From IMG/VR virus record IMGVR_UViG_3300030450_002828, positions 1 to 28,695 of that record: a stretch of DNA of 28,695 nt. One strand, written 5' to 3'. This DNA comes from a virus. This document shows, piece after piece, positions 21,654 to 28,695 of the stretch. The position numbers and the translations under genes were made by a program. Every line of letters begins with the position of its first letter. Position 1 is the first letter of the stretch. The notes below the pieces were generated by a model. It worked only from the letters and a program-made list of their open reading frames with translations. It ran no database searches and was not told where the DNA came from.

Positions 21654-23065
21654 ATCCGTTTGAAAATTTTGAGGAATTTAGTATTTGGATGGATAAAGTG
21701 AAAAACCGTCCAGATTCCGAAGATTATATAAGATGGCATCAAGGAACTGTTCTTGGTTTAGATCAACAAAATCCGGGTAAATTGAATATGGCTAAATCTG
21801 CATTTGTTGATTTATATGATGAATTAGATATAAATGATAGGAAAGCTATATTTGATACTTTATATAAAGATGATATAAGTGGTGTGCCAGTACAATTAGG
21901 AGGTAATGGAGATAATGCTAAGTATGAATATCGTGATATTTTTACTCAATATATGCCAGCAATGATTCAAAAAGGTAATAGAAGGAATGCTCATGGTCAT
22001 TTAATAGATATTTTAAAGCATAATTCTACCTTCAGAGATGGTACTATGATGTGGGAAGATGATAGAATTTCTATAGCACAACATATTTATAGAAATTATA
22101 GAGTCATTGATACAGGTGGTACTGAAAATTTAGTTTTTTCTACTTTAGAATTAGATAGAGAACAAATAGATATAACAGATGTAGAAAAAGGAATCCCATA
22201 TATGCTCATGTATTTTGATAAAAAGAAAGGACATAAAATTGTACCAATACCTGATGATGCTAACTTATCAGGAAAAAATGTTATTGATACAGTACAAAGA
22301 ATGAATGATGAAATTAAAGCAGAATATGGTCCAGAAGGTACTATGTGGATTTCTTTTAGACGAAATAATAATAGTACAGGAATGGAAGCTGTTATAATGG
22401 GTGGCATACACTCACAGGGTCGTTATAGACCTGTAGGGAGACCAAAAATAATCCAAGACGATGGCCCTTTTTCAAAACAGTTAAATAAAAAAACAATTCA
22501 AGATATGATTATTCCTAATAAAGTAGCATTTCAGATAATAAAAGATGCTAAATCATATTATTTTATGGAAGCACAGAATGATTGGTATGAAACTAATGCT
22601 GTTTGGCAACAAGAGCAACTTGAAAAAGGTATTAAACAAAGACCTAAGGAATATGGTGGTGCAACTGAAATTCCTGAAGATCATGATTATAGTTTTCTTG
22701 GTCAAGATACATTAAAAACTAAGATAGGTGATTATTATAAAAAATTTGGGAAGATGGTTGAGAATCCTGATACTGGTAAAAAATCTATGGAGTTCACCCA
22801 AGAAAATTCAGCTCCATTGTTTTCTAGTTGGAAGAGTGTACCACATTGGGCTATAGAAATGGCTGATCCAAGAAAATTTGAATATGATAATATTATTAAA
22901 AAATTTTGGGAAGAACACAAAGATAAATCAGAACCCGAATTTGAAAAAGCGTGGAATTTACATATAACTGAACATACTTATAATTGGAAAGATAGATGGT
23001 GGAATCAAATGTGGGGGGAACTAGCCACAGCGATATCACCTCCAAGAGTTTTTCAAAGGTATTGA
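21650..23065 (+). CDS. 471-residue internal virion protein
   Basis: This protein starts MNPFENFEEFSIWMDKVKNR and reads as an alpha/beta protein with several aromatic-rich stretches (WKSVPHWAIEMADPRKFEYD, WKDRWWNQMWGELATAISPP at the C-terminus). It sits between gp15-like and gp16-like genes and is coupled to both (ATGA on the left, a two-base gap on the right), so a virion-core role is likely. No peptidoglycan hydrolase motif was found. No named family was recognised. Confidence 0.65.
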   Translation: MNPFENFEEFSIWMDKVKNRPDSEDYIRWHQGTVLGLDQQNPGKLNMAKSAFVDLYDELDINDRKAIFDTLYKDDISGVPVQLGGNGDNAKYEYRDIFTQYMPAMIQKGNRRNAHGHLIDILKHNSTFRDGTMMWEDDRISIAQHIYRNYRVIDTGGTENLVFSTLELDREQIDITDVEKGIPYMLMYFDKKKGHKIVPIPDDANLSGKNVIDTVQRMNDEIKAEYGPEGTMWISFRRNNNSTGMEAVIMGGIHSQGRYRPVGRPKIIQDDGPFSKQLNKKTIQDMIIPNKVAFQIIKDAKSYYFMEAQNDWYETNAVWQQEQLEKGIKQRPKEYGGATEIPEDHDYSFLGQDTLKTKIGDYYKKFGKMVENPDTGKKSMEFTQENSAPLFSSWKSVPHWAIEMADPRKFEYDNIIKKFWEEHKDKSEPEFEKAWNLHITEHTYNWKDRWWNQMWGELATAISPPRVFQRY

Positions 23066-23067
23066 TT

Positions 23068-24099
23068 ATGGTAATACAAGATTACGATATAGATCAAGGT
23101 AGCGGATGGTATAGGAATCAAGTATTTGGTAATGCTATAAAAAAGTATCAACCATCAATGGAGCAACAAATAAATGCTCAACTTGAGAGATTTTTAATTG
23201 CAGGACAAAGTAATCCCATCCATTACGCTGGAAGAATAGTTGCTAATGCCTTAGATGAATCAGCAGAAATAAGTAAAGATGAATGGGAAACGCATCCTGC
23301 AAAAAGAGATGGATTAGATTGGTTTGAAGGAATGACTGAACTGCAAGCTGAGTTAGATGCGGATCAAATTGACAGAGAAGTATATTATAGTGAGTATATG
23401 AAGAATACTGACCAATGGGCGGCTCATAATGTAGCTACAATGGTTGGTACAGCATTATTTGATCCATTAACATATGTACCATTTATGGGGATAACATCTA
23501 AACTTGGTGCTATGGGTTCAAAATTAACAAAAAGATTTCAATCTGTTTCAACTTTATCTCAAACTGCTGTATCTCCAGCTAATAGTAGTTTTATTAGTAA
23601 GACTCTAACAACAATATCTTCGCCATTAAAACCAGTAGCAATTTATGCAGGAGAAGCAGGATTTGCAGAAGCGACTTTCCAAATGGTTAAAGGTGCGGCT
23701 GAAAATAATAAAGATTCAGATTATATAGCGGCTATGACAGATATAGGTATTGCTACTTTAGCTGGAGGTATCTTAGGTACAGTCCCAATGGCTAGGAAAT
23801 TAAAATCACAGTTTACCGACACACAATTGGGAGAATTTTTGGGTAAAAATATTAATGACTTTAAACAATGGGGTGAATCTAGATGGAATGGAACTGGATC
23901 TAAATCACCTAAACAATTTACTAAAGAAGAAGCAGAAGCAGAATGGAACCAAAAACAAGGTGATGTAGAGGCGGCAATAAAAGCAGAACAGAATAAAGCA
24001 TTACATCCTATTACAGAATATGTTAAAGAGTTAGGTGGTGATGTATATACAGGAACAAGTAAACTTTTAGATAAATTCTTTGGGTGTAAATTCAAATGA
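23068..24099 (+). CDS. Internal virion protein, N-terminal part of a gp16-like protein
   Basis: The frame is open from 22996, but the start chosen is the ATG at 23068, with AAAGG ten bases before it, two bases after the preceding stop; the earlier ATG would lie inside the previous gene. The 343 residues contain a long helix, then ALFDPLTYVPFMG (a 'DPLTYVP' stretch common in large ejection proteins). A glycine-rich hydrophobic segment follows (DIGIATLAGGILGTVPMARK) that could insert into membrane. It ends in ATGA overlap with the 831-residue gene. In related phages these parts are usually seen in one longer protein. Confidence 0.7.
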   Translation: MVIQDYDIDQGSGWYRNQVFGNAIKKYQPSMEQQINAQLERFLIAGQSNPIHYAGRIVANALDESAEISKDEWETHPAKRDGLDWFEGMTELQAELDADQIDREVYYSEYMKNTDQWAAHNVATMVGTALFDPLTYVPFMGITSKLGAMGSKLTKRFQSVSTLSQTAVSPANSSFISKTLTTISSPLKPVAIYAGEAGFAEATFQMVKGAAENNKDSDYIAAMTDIGIATLAGGILGTVPMARKLKSQFTDTQLGEFLGKNINDFKQWGESRWNGTGSKSPKQFTKEEAEAEWNQKQGDVEAAIKAEQNKALHPITEYVKELGGDVYTGTSKLLDKFFGCKFK

Positions 24100-26591
24100 G
24101 CCAAAAGTGTTTCGATATATTATCTAAAGCTGGATTTAGTGAAAAAGAACAAAGGTTCATTGATTCTCTTGCAGAACAAGGTAAAAGTGCCAATGAAGTG
24201 CGTGATATCATCGTTAAAGCGATGGAGGATGGTTCTTTACCAGATATTAGTGATATTATATCAAGAAAAAAAACAGATGATTATTTAGACATTTTAAAGA
24301 CAATTGTATTTGAAAGTGATAAACCTTATAAAGAGTTATTTAACTTGTTGGTAGGTGATGCAAAAGGAATTACATCTCGAGCATTAACGAGAGCGCAGTC
24401 AAGATTCGGGTATATGGCTTCTATACTAGGAGATAATAACAATAGTATTAAACGTCTTTTAAATAAACCTCAGTTTGTAGCTCATCTTTTAGAAGAATTA
24501 GATGGATGGACACCAAAATCCAAAACAGGTAACAAAAGAGCGCATAAATTTGCTAAAGCTATTAATGATTGGCAAATTGGTCAAGTAGGAGAAATGAATA
24601 CTTTTGGTGCTGGAGTTAGTATAAGAGATGATTATATTACTAAACAATGGCATGATACCTTTAGAATGATGGAAGCAGGAGAAGATGGTTGGGTAGATGA
24701 TATCTTTGTTAGATTAGATTATGAAAAAACTAAAGAACAAATGATTAATGCATTAGCAGAAAGAGGTATCGAATTATCAGAAGAATTTGATATGAAAAAG
24801 TATCTAAGATCTGCATATAAGCAAATGACAGGAGAAGGTTCAGATGAAGGTATGTTAGTACAATATCTTAGAATGAGAAGAACATTTTCTTTTAAGAGTA
24901 CTGCTGATTTGATGGCTTATAATACCAAATATGGGCATGAAAATATGGCTCATGCAATTATGGAAAATATGACCTTAATTGATAATAATATAGCTTTAGG
25001 TGAAGCAATGGGCTATGGTTACAGAATTAGTAAAACGCCTGATGAAAAAACACTAAAGAAATTACAAGATGAATTAGGAGAAGCAAAAAAATCAGAAGAA
25101 CCAGAAGCAATAAAAGAAGCACAAAAGAATTTAAAGTTAGCTACAGAAGAAGATGTTAATCCCATTACAAAAACTAAAATAGCAATGGAAATGCTACATG
25201 AACATGGGAAAATAAGTGATGGTCAACTTAGGAGATTGAGAGGTGCATTAGCACAAGTATCTGGAGATGCATATATGATTGCGAGACCAACTTTTGCTAA
25301 ATTTGTAATGGGCTTTCAATTTATGGAATATCTAACCAAATTAGGGAAAGCAACACTTACCTCTGTTAATGACCAATGGACAAGCGCATTAGTTCTTCAT
25401 TTTCAAGGAACAGGAGTAGGTAAAGGATATATGGGATTAGCAAACCATATGCTTAGGAGAGCATTTCAAAAGGTTAGCAAAGAAGAAAGAGATATCTTTT
25501 TAAGACAATTAAATGTAGGAGTTGATGGCATATTTGAAAGTTATTCAAGAAATTTTATAAATAATCCAAAAATGGGGTTATTAAATGATATGACAGATAA
25601 AATGTTTGATTGGAATCTCTTGAATTGGTGGACAAATGCAAGTAGAGAAGGATTAGCAAAAATGATGTCTAATAATTTTGCTAATAAAATGAAATTATCA
25701 TATGCAGATCTTTTAAAAAGTGAAGATGGGAAAAGATTTAGGAAATTAATTGGTGAATATGGTATAAATGAGAAAGAATGGAAAGAATTAACAGATATAG
25801 GTTCATTTGATGAAACTTTATTTAAAGGTAAGAAAGGATCAAAAAAAATTAAATATATTACATCAGATTGGGTTAAAGATCATGGCGGTTCTAAAAAGTT
25901 AAGAGAAAGCCTGAATAGGTTTTTTGTTATGGAAAGTAGATTAGGTGTGCCAGAAGCAGGAGCGGCAGACAGGGCATGGATGTATGGTGATACAAAAAGA
26001 GGATCAGTTCCAGAAACATTATCAAGATTATTCTTTCAATTTAGAACACATCAAGTAAAATTCATAAGAGCTTTAATGCCTAGAATGTACGATATGGGGT
26101 TACCATCTTTAATGCATGTATTACCAGCCTTGACATTTGGATATGCTTCTATTAGTCTAAAAAACATGGTAGCAGGGAAGCAACCTCCAGCATTTGATGA
26201 CCCAAAAACATTAACAGATGCTTTAGTATATAGTGGTTTGGCTGGATTTATAGGTGATTTTATAGCAGGACAATATGGAAGGTATCAGCATGAAGTAGAT
26301 GAAGTAATAGGAGGAAGTGCATATTCTACCATTAAAAATTGGGGTGGATTAGTTACAGGATTAGTAAATGGTGATACAAATGCACAAGAATTATGGAAAA
26401 ACTTGCGTTATAGTATTCCATACGGTAATTTATTTTGGACAGAGGCCGTTTTAAACTATGCTTTACATTATGGTGTAATGGAAACAATGACTCCGGGATA
26501 CCTAAAAAGAATGGAAGCAAGAGAAGAAGGAACTAATAATGGATTTTTAGTTAATCCTTCTAGTTTCTGGTCATATGGGGGTTTTTCATGA
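24096..26591 (+). CDS. Large internal virion protein, C-terminal part of a gp16-like protein
   Basis: An 831-residue helical protein. Segments such as KFAKAINDWQIGQVGEMNTF and YITKQWHDTFRMMEAGEDGW match the order seen in large podovirus ejection proteins ('ig.l..wg..q.Hd...m..ag...W'). The middle is rich in Lys/Glu helices, and the last third has hydrophobic pieces (LPALTFGYASISLKNMVAG, YSGLAGFIGDFIAGQYGR), as expected for a part that forms a channel across the inner membrane. No lytic transglycosylase motif was seen at the N-terminus. It ends in ATGA overlap with the fibre gene. Together with the 343-residue protein it gives 1,174 residues, near the 1,318 of T7 gp16. Confidence 0.75.
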   Translation: MSQKCFDILSKAGFSEKEQRFIDSLAEQGKSANEVRDIIVKAMEDGSLPDISDIISRKKTDDYLDILKTIVFESDKPYKELFNLLVGDAKGITSRALTRAQSRFGYMASILGDNNNSIKRLLNKPQFVAHLLEELDGWTPKSKTGNKRAHKFAKAINDWQIGQVGEMNTFGAGVSIRDDYITKQWHDTFRMMEAGEDGWVDDIFVRLDYEKTKEQMINALAERGIELSEEFDMKKYLRSAYKQMTGEGSDEGMLVQYLRMRRTFSFKSTADLMAYNTKYGHENMAHAIMENMTLIDNNIALGEAMGYGYRISKTPDEKTLKKLQDELGEAKKSEEPEAIKEAQKNLKLATEEDVNPITKTKIAMEMLHEHGKISDGQLRRLRGALAQVSGDAYMIARPTFAKFVMGFQFMEYLTKLGKATLTSVNDQWTSALVLHFQGTGVGKGYMGLANHMLRRAFQKVSKEERDIFLRQLNVGVDGIFESYSRNFINNPKMGLLNDMTDKMFDWNLLNWWTNASREGLAKMMSNNFANKMKLSYADLLKSEDGKRFRKLIGEYGINEKEWKELTDIGSFDETLFKGKKGSKKIKYITSDWVKDHGGSKKLRESLNRFFVMESRLGVPEAGAADRAWMYGDTKRGSVPETLSRLFFQFRTHQVKFIRALMPRMYDMGLPSLMHVLPALTFGYASISLKNMVAGKQPPAFDDPKTLTDALVYSGLAGFIGDFIAGQYGRYQHEVDEVIGGSAYSTIKNWGGLVTGLVNGDTNAQELWKNLRYSIPYGNLFWTEAVLNYALHYGVMETMTPGYLKRMEAREEGTNNGFLVNPSSFWSYGGFS

Positions 26592-28429
26592 TTACAACGG
26601 ATCTAAATAGAGCAGAATTTACTGGAAATAATAGTTCAACTGAGTATGTATTTGCTTCTAGTGGGACTAATATTCCTGTTAAAGATGCATCCCATATTAA
26701 AGTTTATTTAACAAATACTGGTACATTTACTGCTGATAAAGATAATAACTCAACATTTACAAATGTAACTCTTAATGGTTCAGCAAATACTTCACATGGA
26801 CATATAAATGGAGAAGTTATAAGGGTTTCAGCCGCAACTTCGTTACCTACTGGCTTATTAGCTAATACTGATTATTATATTAGAGAAAAACAAGCAACAA
26901 CTTGGAAATTAGAAACTGCGGTAGGTGCTGGTGTATCAGCTATTACAACTAATGGTGAAGGTACTCTTACTTGGAATAAAACCTTACTAAAAGCTATAAC
27001 TACTGATTATACAGTTACAATCTCAGGAACAACAGCAACAGTTAAATTTTTAGTTGCTCCTCCAACCAATGTAAAAATACTTCTACTTAGAGAAGTTCCT
27101 TTTCAACAAAATACTGATTTATTAAATAACTCTTTAATTGATGCAGAATCACTTGAAAGTCAATTAGATTTAATTGTAAATCAAGTCCAACAGCTTAAAA
27201 ATACTACTGAAAGAGATATTAGATTCTCTGACACATTACTTGCTTCTGATGCAACTGAAACACAAGCTGTTTTAAATGTAACTGCTTCAGATAGAGCAAA
27301 TAAATCAGTTAAATTTGATGCTAGTGGTAATGTAACTGTTTCATCAATAGATTTAGATAAAGCAGAAGATTATGTATTAGATTCTAAATCGTATGCAACA
27401 GAAACAGGAGCAGTAGTAAATGAATATGATGGTGGTGTTGCTACTCCACAAACAGGAAGTGGAGGTGTTTATTCTGCAAAAGAACATGCAGTAGGTACAG
27501 CAGTAACAACTGGTTCAGCTAAAGATTGGGCTAGTAAAGCACATGGAAGTGCTGTTACTTCTGGCGCATATTCAGCTTTACACCATGCTACAGATGCTCT
27601 TAATAGTGCAACAGCGGCAAATGCTTCAGCAGATGCAGTAGCGGCCTTTTTTGATGCATTTAATGATAAGTATCTAGGTGCGATGTCCAATTCGGGCGCA
27701 CAGGGTACTAATCCTACTCCTACTGGTACATGGGCTAAAAACTCATCAAGTATTACAGTTAGTAGTGCTTCAAATATTAAAGTAGGCCAAGTAGTTACTG
27801 GTACTGGTATCCCAGCAGGAGCAAACGTAATATCAATAAATAGTACAACAGTAGTTATCTCAGATAATATGGATGCGGCTGGTTCAGGAGTTACACTTAC
27901 ATTTACTGGATATGGTGTATATGGAACTTATGATGCTTCTAAGTTAGGCCCATCTACAGATAACGATAATGGTGCATTATCAGACGGATTGCTGTATTTC
28001 AATACGACTAATGATGTAATCATGGTCTATGATGAAACTACATCGAAGTGGAAACAAATTACACCAACAAGTGCTAGTCAGACAGCGATTGATACTTTAG
28101 TTAATGGAACAGATGGAACTACAGGAACAGGTGGAACAACAAAAAATATTGCATTAGTTAATACTTTAGTACCTGATTTAGATCATGTAGCACTTTTAGG
28201 TATAGATACAGTTGTTGCAAATATGGCATTATTAGGTATAGCTGGAACTGGTCAGCCGATATCTAACATGTCAATATTAGCTACTGGACATGATGGTACT
28301 GCAAATACATCAGGAACAAAAACAAATTTAGAACAAATTGATACTTGTGCAGATAATATTGGAGCATTAAACACAGTTGCGAGTAATGCAGAAGGTAATG
28401 CCATTTCGATGGCGATTGCGTTGGGCTAG
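26588..28429 (+). CDS. Tail fibre protein with T7-like N-terminal attachment domain
   Basis: A 613-residue fibre. The start (MITTDLNRAEFTGNNSSTEY) and the later segment VKILLLREVPFQQNTDLLNN with LESQLDLIVNQVQQLKNTTE are the T7 gp17-type N-terminal domain and following coiled coil that anchor the fibre to the tail. Two modules interrupt it: one at residues about 44-131 inside the N-terminal domain and another at about 367-450, which splits the usual 'kYLGa..' and 'DNDNGALSDGLLYFNTTNDV' parts. The C-terminus has repeats of 'ALLGIDTVVANMALLGIAG' style, probably a trimeric rod. It lacks an obvious receptor-binding head, so adhesion may need a further protein. It overlaps the previous gene by ATGA. 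Confidence 0.88.
   Translation: MITTDLNRAEFTGNNSSTEYVFASSGTNIPVKDASHIKVYLTNTGTFTADKDNNSTFTNVTLNGSANTSHGHINGEVIRVSAATSLPTGLLANTDYYIREKQATTWKLETAVGAGVSAITTNGEGTLTWNKTLLKAITTDYTVTISGTTATVKFLVAPPTNVKILLLREVPFQQNTDLLNNSLIDAESLESQLDLIVNQVQQLKNTTERDIRFSDTLLASDATETQAVLNVTASDRANKSVKFDASGNVTVSSIDLDKAEDYVLDSKSYATETGAVVNEYDGGVATPQTGSGGVYSAKEHAVGTAVTTGSAKDWASKAHGSAVTSGAYSALHHATDALNSATAANASADAVAAFFDAFNDKYLGAMSNSGAQGTNPTPTGTWAKNSSSITVSSASNIKVGQVVTGTGIPAGANVISINSTTVVISDNMDAAGSGVTLTFTGYGVYGTYDASKLGPSTDNDNGALSDGLLYFNTTNDVIMVYDETTSKWKQITPTSASQTAIDTLVNGTDGTTGTGGTTKNIALVNTLVPDLDHVALLGIDTVVANMALLGIAGTGQPISNMSILATGHDGTANTSGTKTNLEQIDTCADNIGALNTVASNAEGNAISMAIALG
26721..26980 (+). other. Inserted immunoglobulin-like module in the fibre N-terminus
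   Basis: Residues about 44-131 of the fibre: 'HGHINGEVIRVSAATSLPTG', 'LLANTDYYIREKQATTWKLE'. It is inserted within the T7-type attachment domain and closely parallels nozzle module 2 (17161-17412). Confidence 0.6.
27690..27935 (+). other. Second inserted module in the fibre ('GTGIPAG' type)
   Basis: About 80 residues containing SSASNIKVGQVVTGTGIPAG and ISINSTTVVISDNMDAAGSG lie between the 'KYLGAMSN' and 'GPSTDNDNGALSDGLLYF' halves of a segment that is normally continuous in marine phage fibres. The 'GTGIP.G..V..I....v.iS' pattern is a common add-on in phage tail proteins. Confidence 0.55.
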
Positions 28430-28456
28430 TAACTAACTGAATATAAAGGATAAAAC

Positions 28457-28695
28457 ATGGCAAATGCATTTAAAAACGTAACCATTCAAGGAAGTTTAGC
28501 GGCAGATACAGATCATACAATTGGTGCGGCTGTCGGTTCTGCTTCTACTACACAAACTATTATAGGAATGACTGTAGCAAATGTAAGTGCTGAAGTAATA
28601 AATGTTTCAGTTAAAATGTTTCTCAATACAACAGAAACTTACATAGTTAAAGATGCACCAATTCCTGTAGGTGGTAGTTTAGTAGTAGTTGGAGG
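28457..28695 (+). CDS. Small virion-associated protein, cut by window edge
   Basis: The start is the ATG at 28457, with AAAGGA six bases before it. The 79 visible residues (MANAFKNVTIQGSLAADTDH, continuing IIGMTVANVSAEVINVSVKM) are strand-forming and look like the small 'MANAFKN...' proteins often found beside fibre genes in marine phages. These are annotated as hypothetical or structural. Its position right after the fibre suggests a tail or fibre accessory. It has no stop within the window. Confidence 0.6.
   Translation, partial: MANAFKNVTIQGSLAADTDHTIGAAVGSASTTQTIIGMTVANVSAEVINVSVKMFLNTTETYIVKDAPIPVGGSLVVVG

Noticed and set aside
22996-23067. Earlier start of the 343-residue internal virion protein
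   Set aside because: It would overlap the preceding gene by 70 bases; the ATG at 23068 has AAAGG and follows the preceding stop directly.
1-28695. Avoidance of GATC, GANTC or GGWCC
   Set aside because: All three occur repeatedly (for example GGACC near 4263 and 4228, GATC and GAATC/GATTC throughout), so they serve as controls for the GCWGC and CCWGG absences.
1-28695. CRISPR array, insertion sequence or integrase
   Set aside because: No regularly spaced repeats, no terminal inverted repeats with a transposase, and no tyrosine or serine recombinase motif were seen.

Overview
The window is part of the genome of a tailed phage with a short tail (podovirus type), almost certainly marine. G+C is low (about a third by eye) and genes are packed, with stop/start overlaps (ATGA or TAATG) at most junctions. 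No rRNA, tRNA, IS element or CRISPR array was seen. The head genes (portal, Bbp19-like protein, scaffold, major capsid, decoration protein) follow the order of BPP-1-like podoviruses. The tail and ejection genes are T7-like: gp11/gp12 tubular proteins, gp14/15/16-type internal virion proteins and a gp17-type fibre. No RNA polymerase, replication, integrase or lysis gene could be named, so lifestyle and host stay open; low G+C and gene content would suit a pelagiphage-like virus, but that is inference.

Layout. Positions 1-2891 hold a leftward block of eleven small genes: a possible DUF932-like protein cut by the window edge, two four-cysteine zinc-ribbon proteins, a coiled-coil protein, two other short proteins, three small membrane proteins, a 45-residue acidic protein overlapping one of them, and a 170-residue protein followed by a strong intrinsic terminator. 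Positions 2892-3586 are a divergent control region with hairpins, a very AT-rich block and an A-tract element. A second copy of that element lies at 1584-1608, and each copy points toward the genes next to it.

Positions 3587-28695 form one rightward late operon. It runs: a small basic protein with two ribosome sites; TerS; a 930-residue protein of unknown function; TerL; a GNAT-like protein; a glycine-rich protein; portal; an HNH-like nuclease; Bbp19-like; scaffold; major capsid; decoration protein; tail tubular A and B; a cupin-like protein; five internal virion proteins; tail fibre; and the start of one more small virion protein. Together these genes package DNA, build the head, close it with the tubular tail, load the ejection proteins and attach the fibres.

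The most unusual signal is window-wide. By-eye scanning found no GCWGC and no CCWGG site in 28.7 kb. Ala-Ala pairs use GCG or GCC for the first alanine, and Pro-Gly pairs use CCC or CCG, although A/T-ending codons dominate elsewhere. This looks like selection against two restriction or methylation sites and may hold a clue to the host. Other points of interest are the paired A-tract elements, the 930-residue protein between the terminase genes, and an immunoglobulin-like module reused in the tail nozzle and the fibre.
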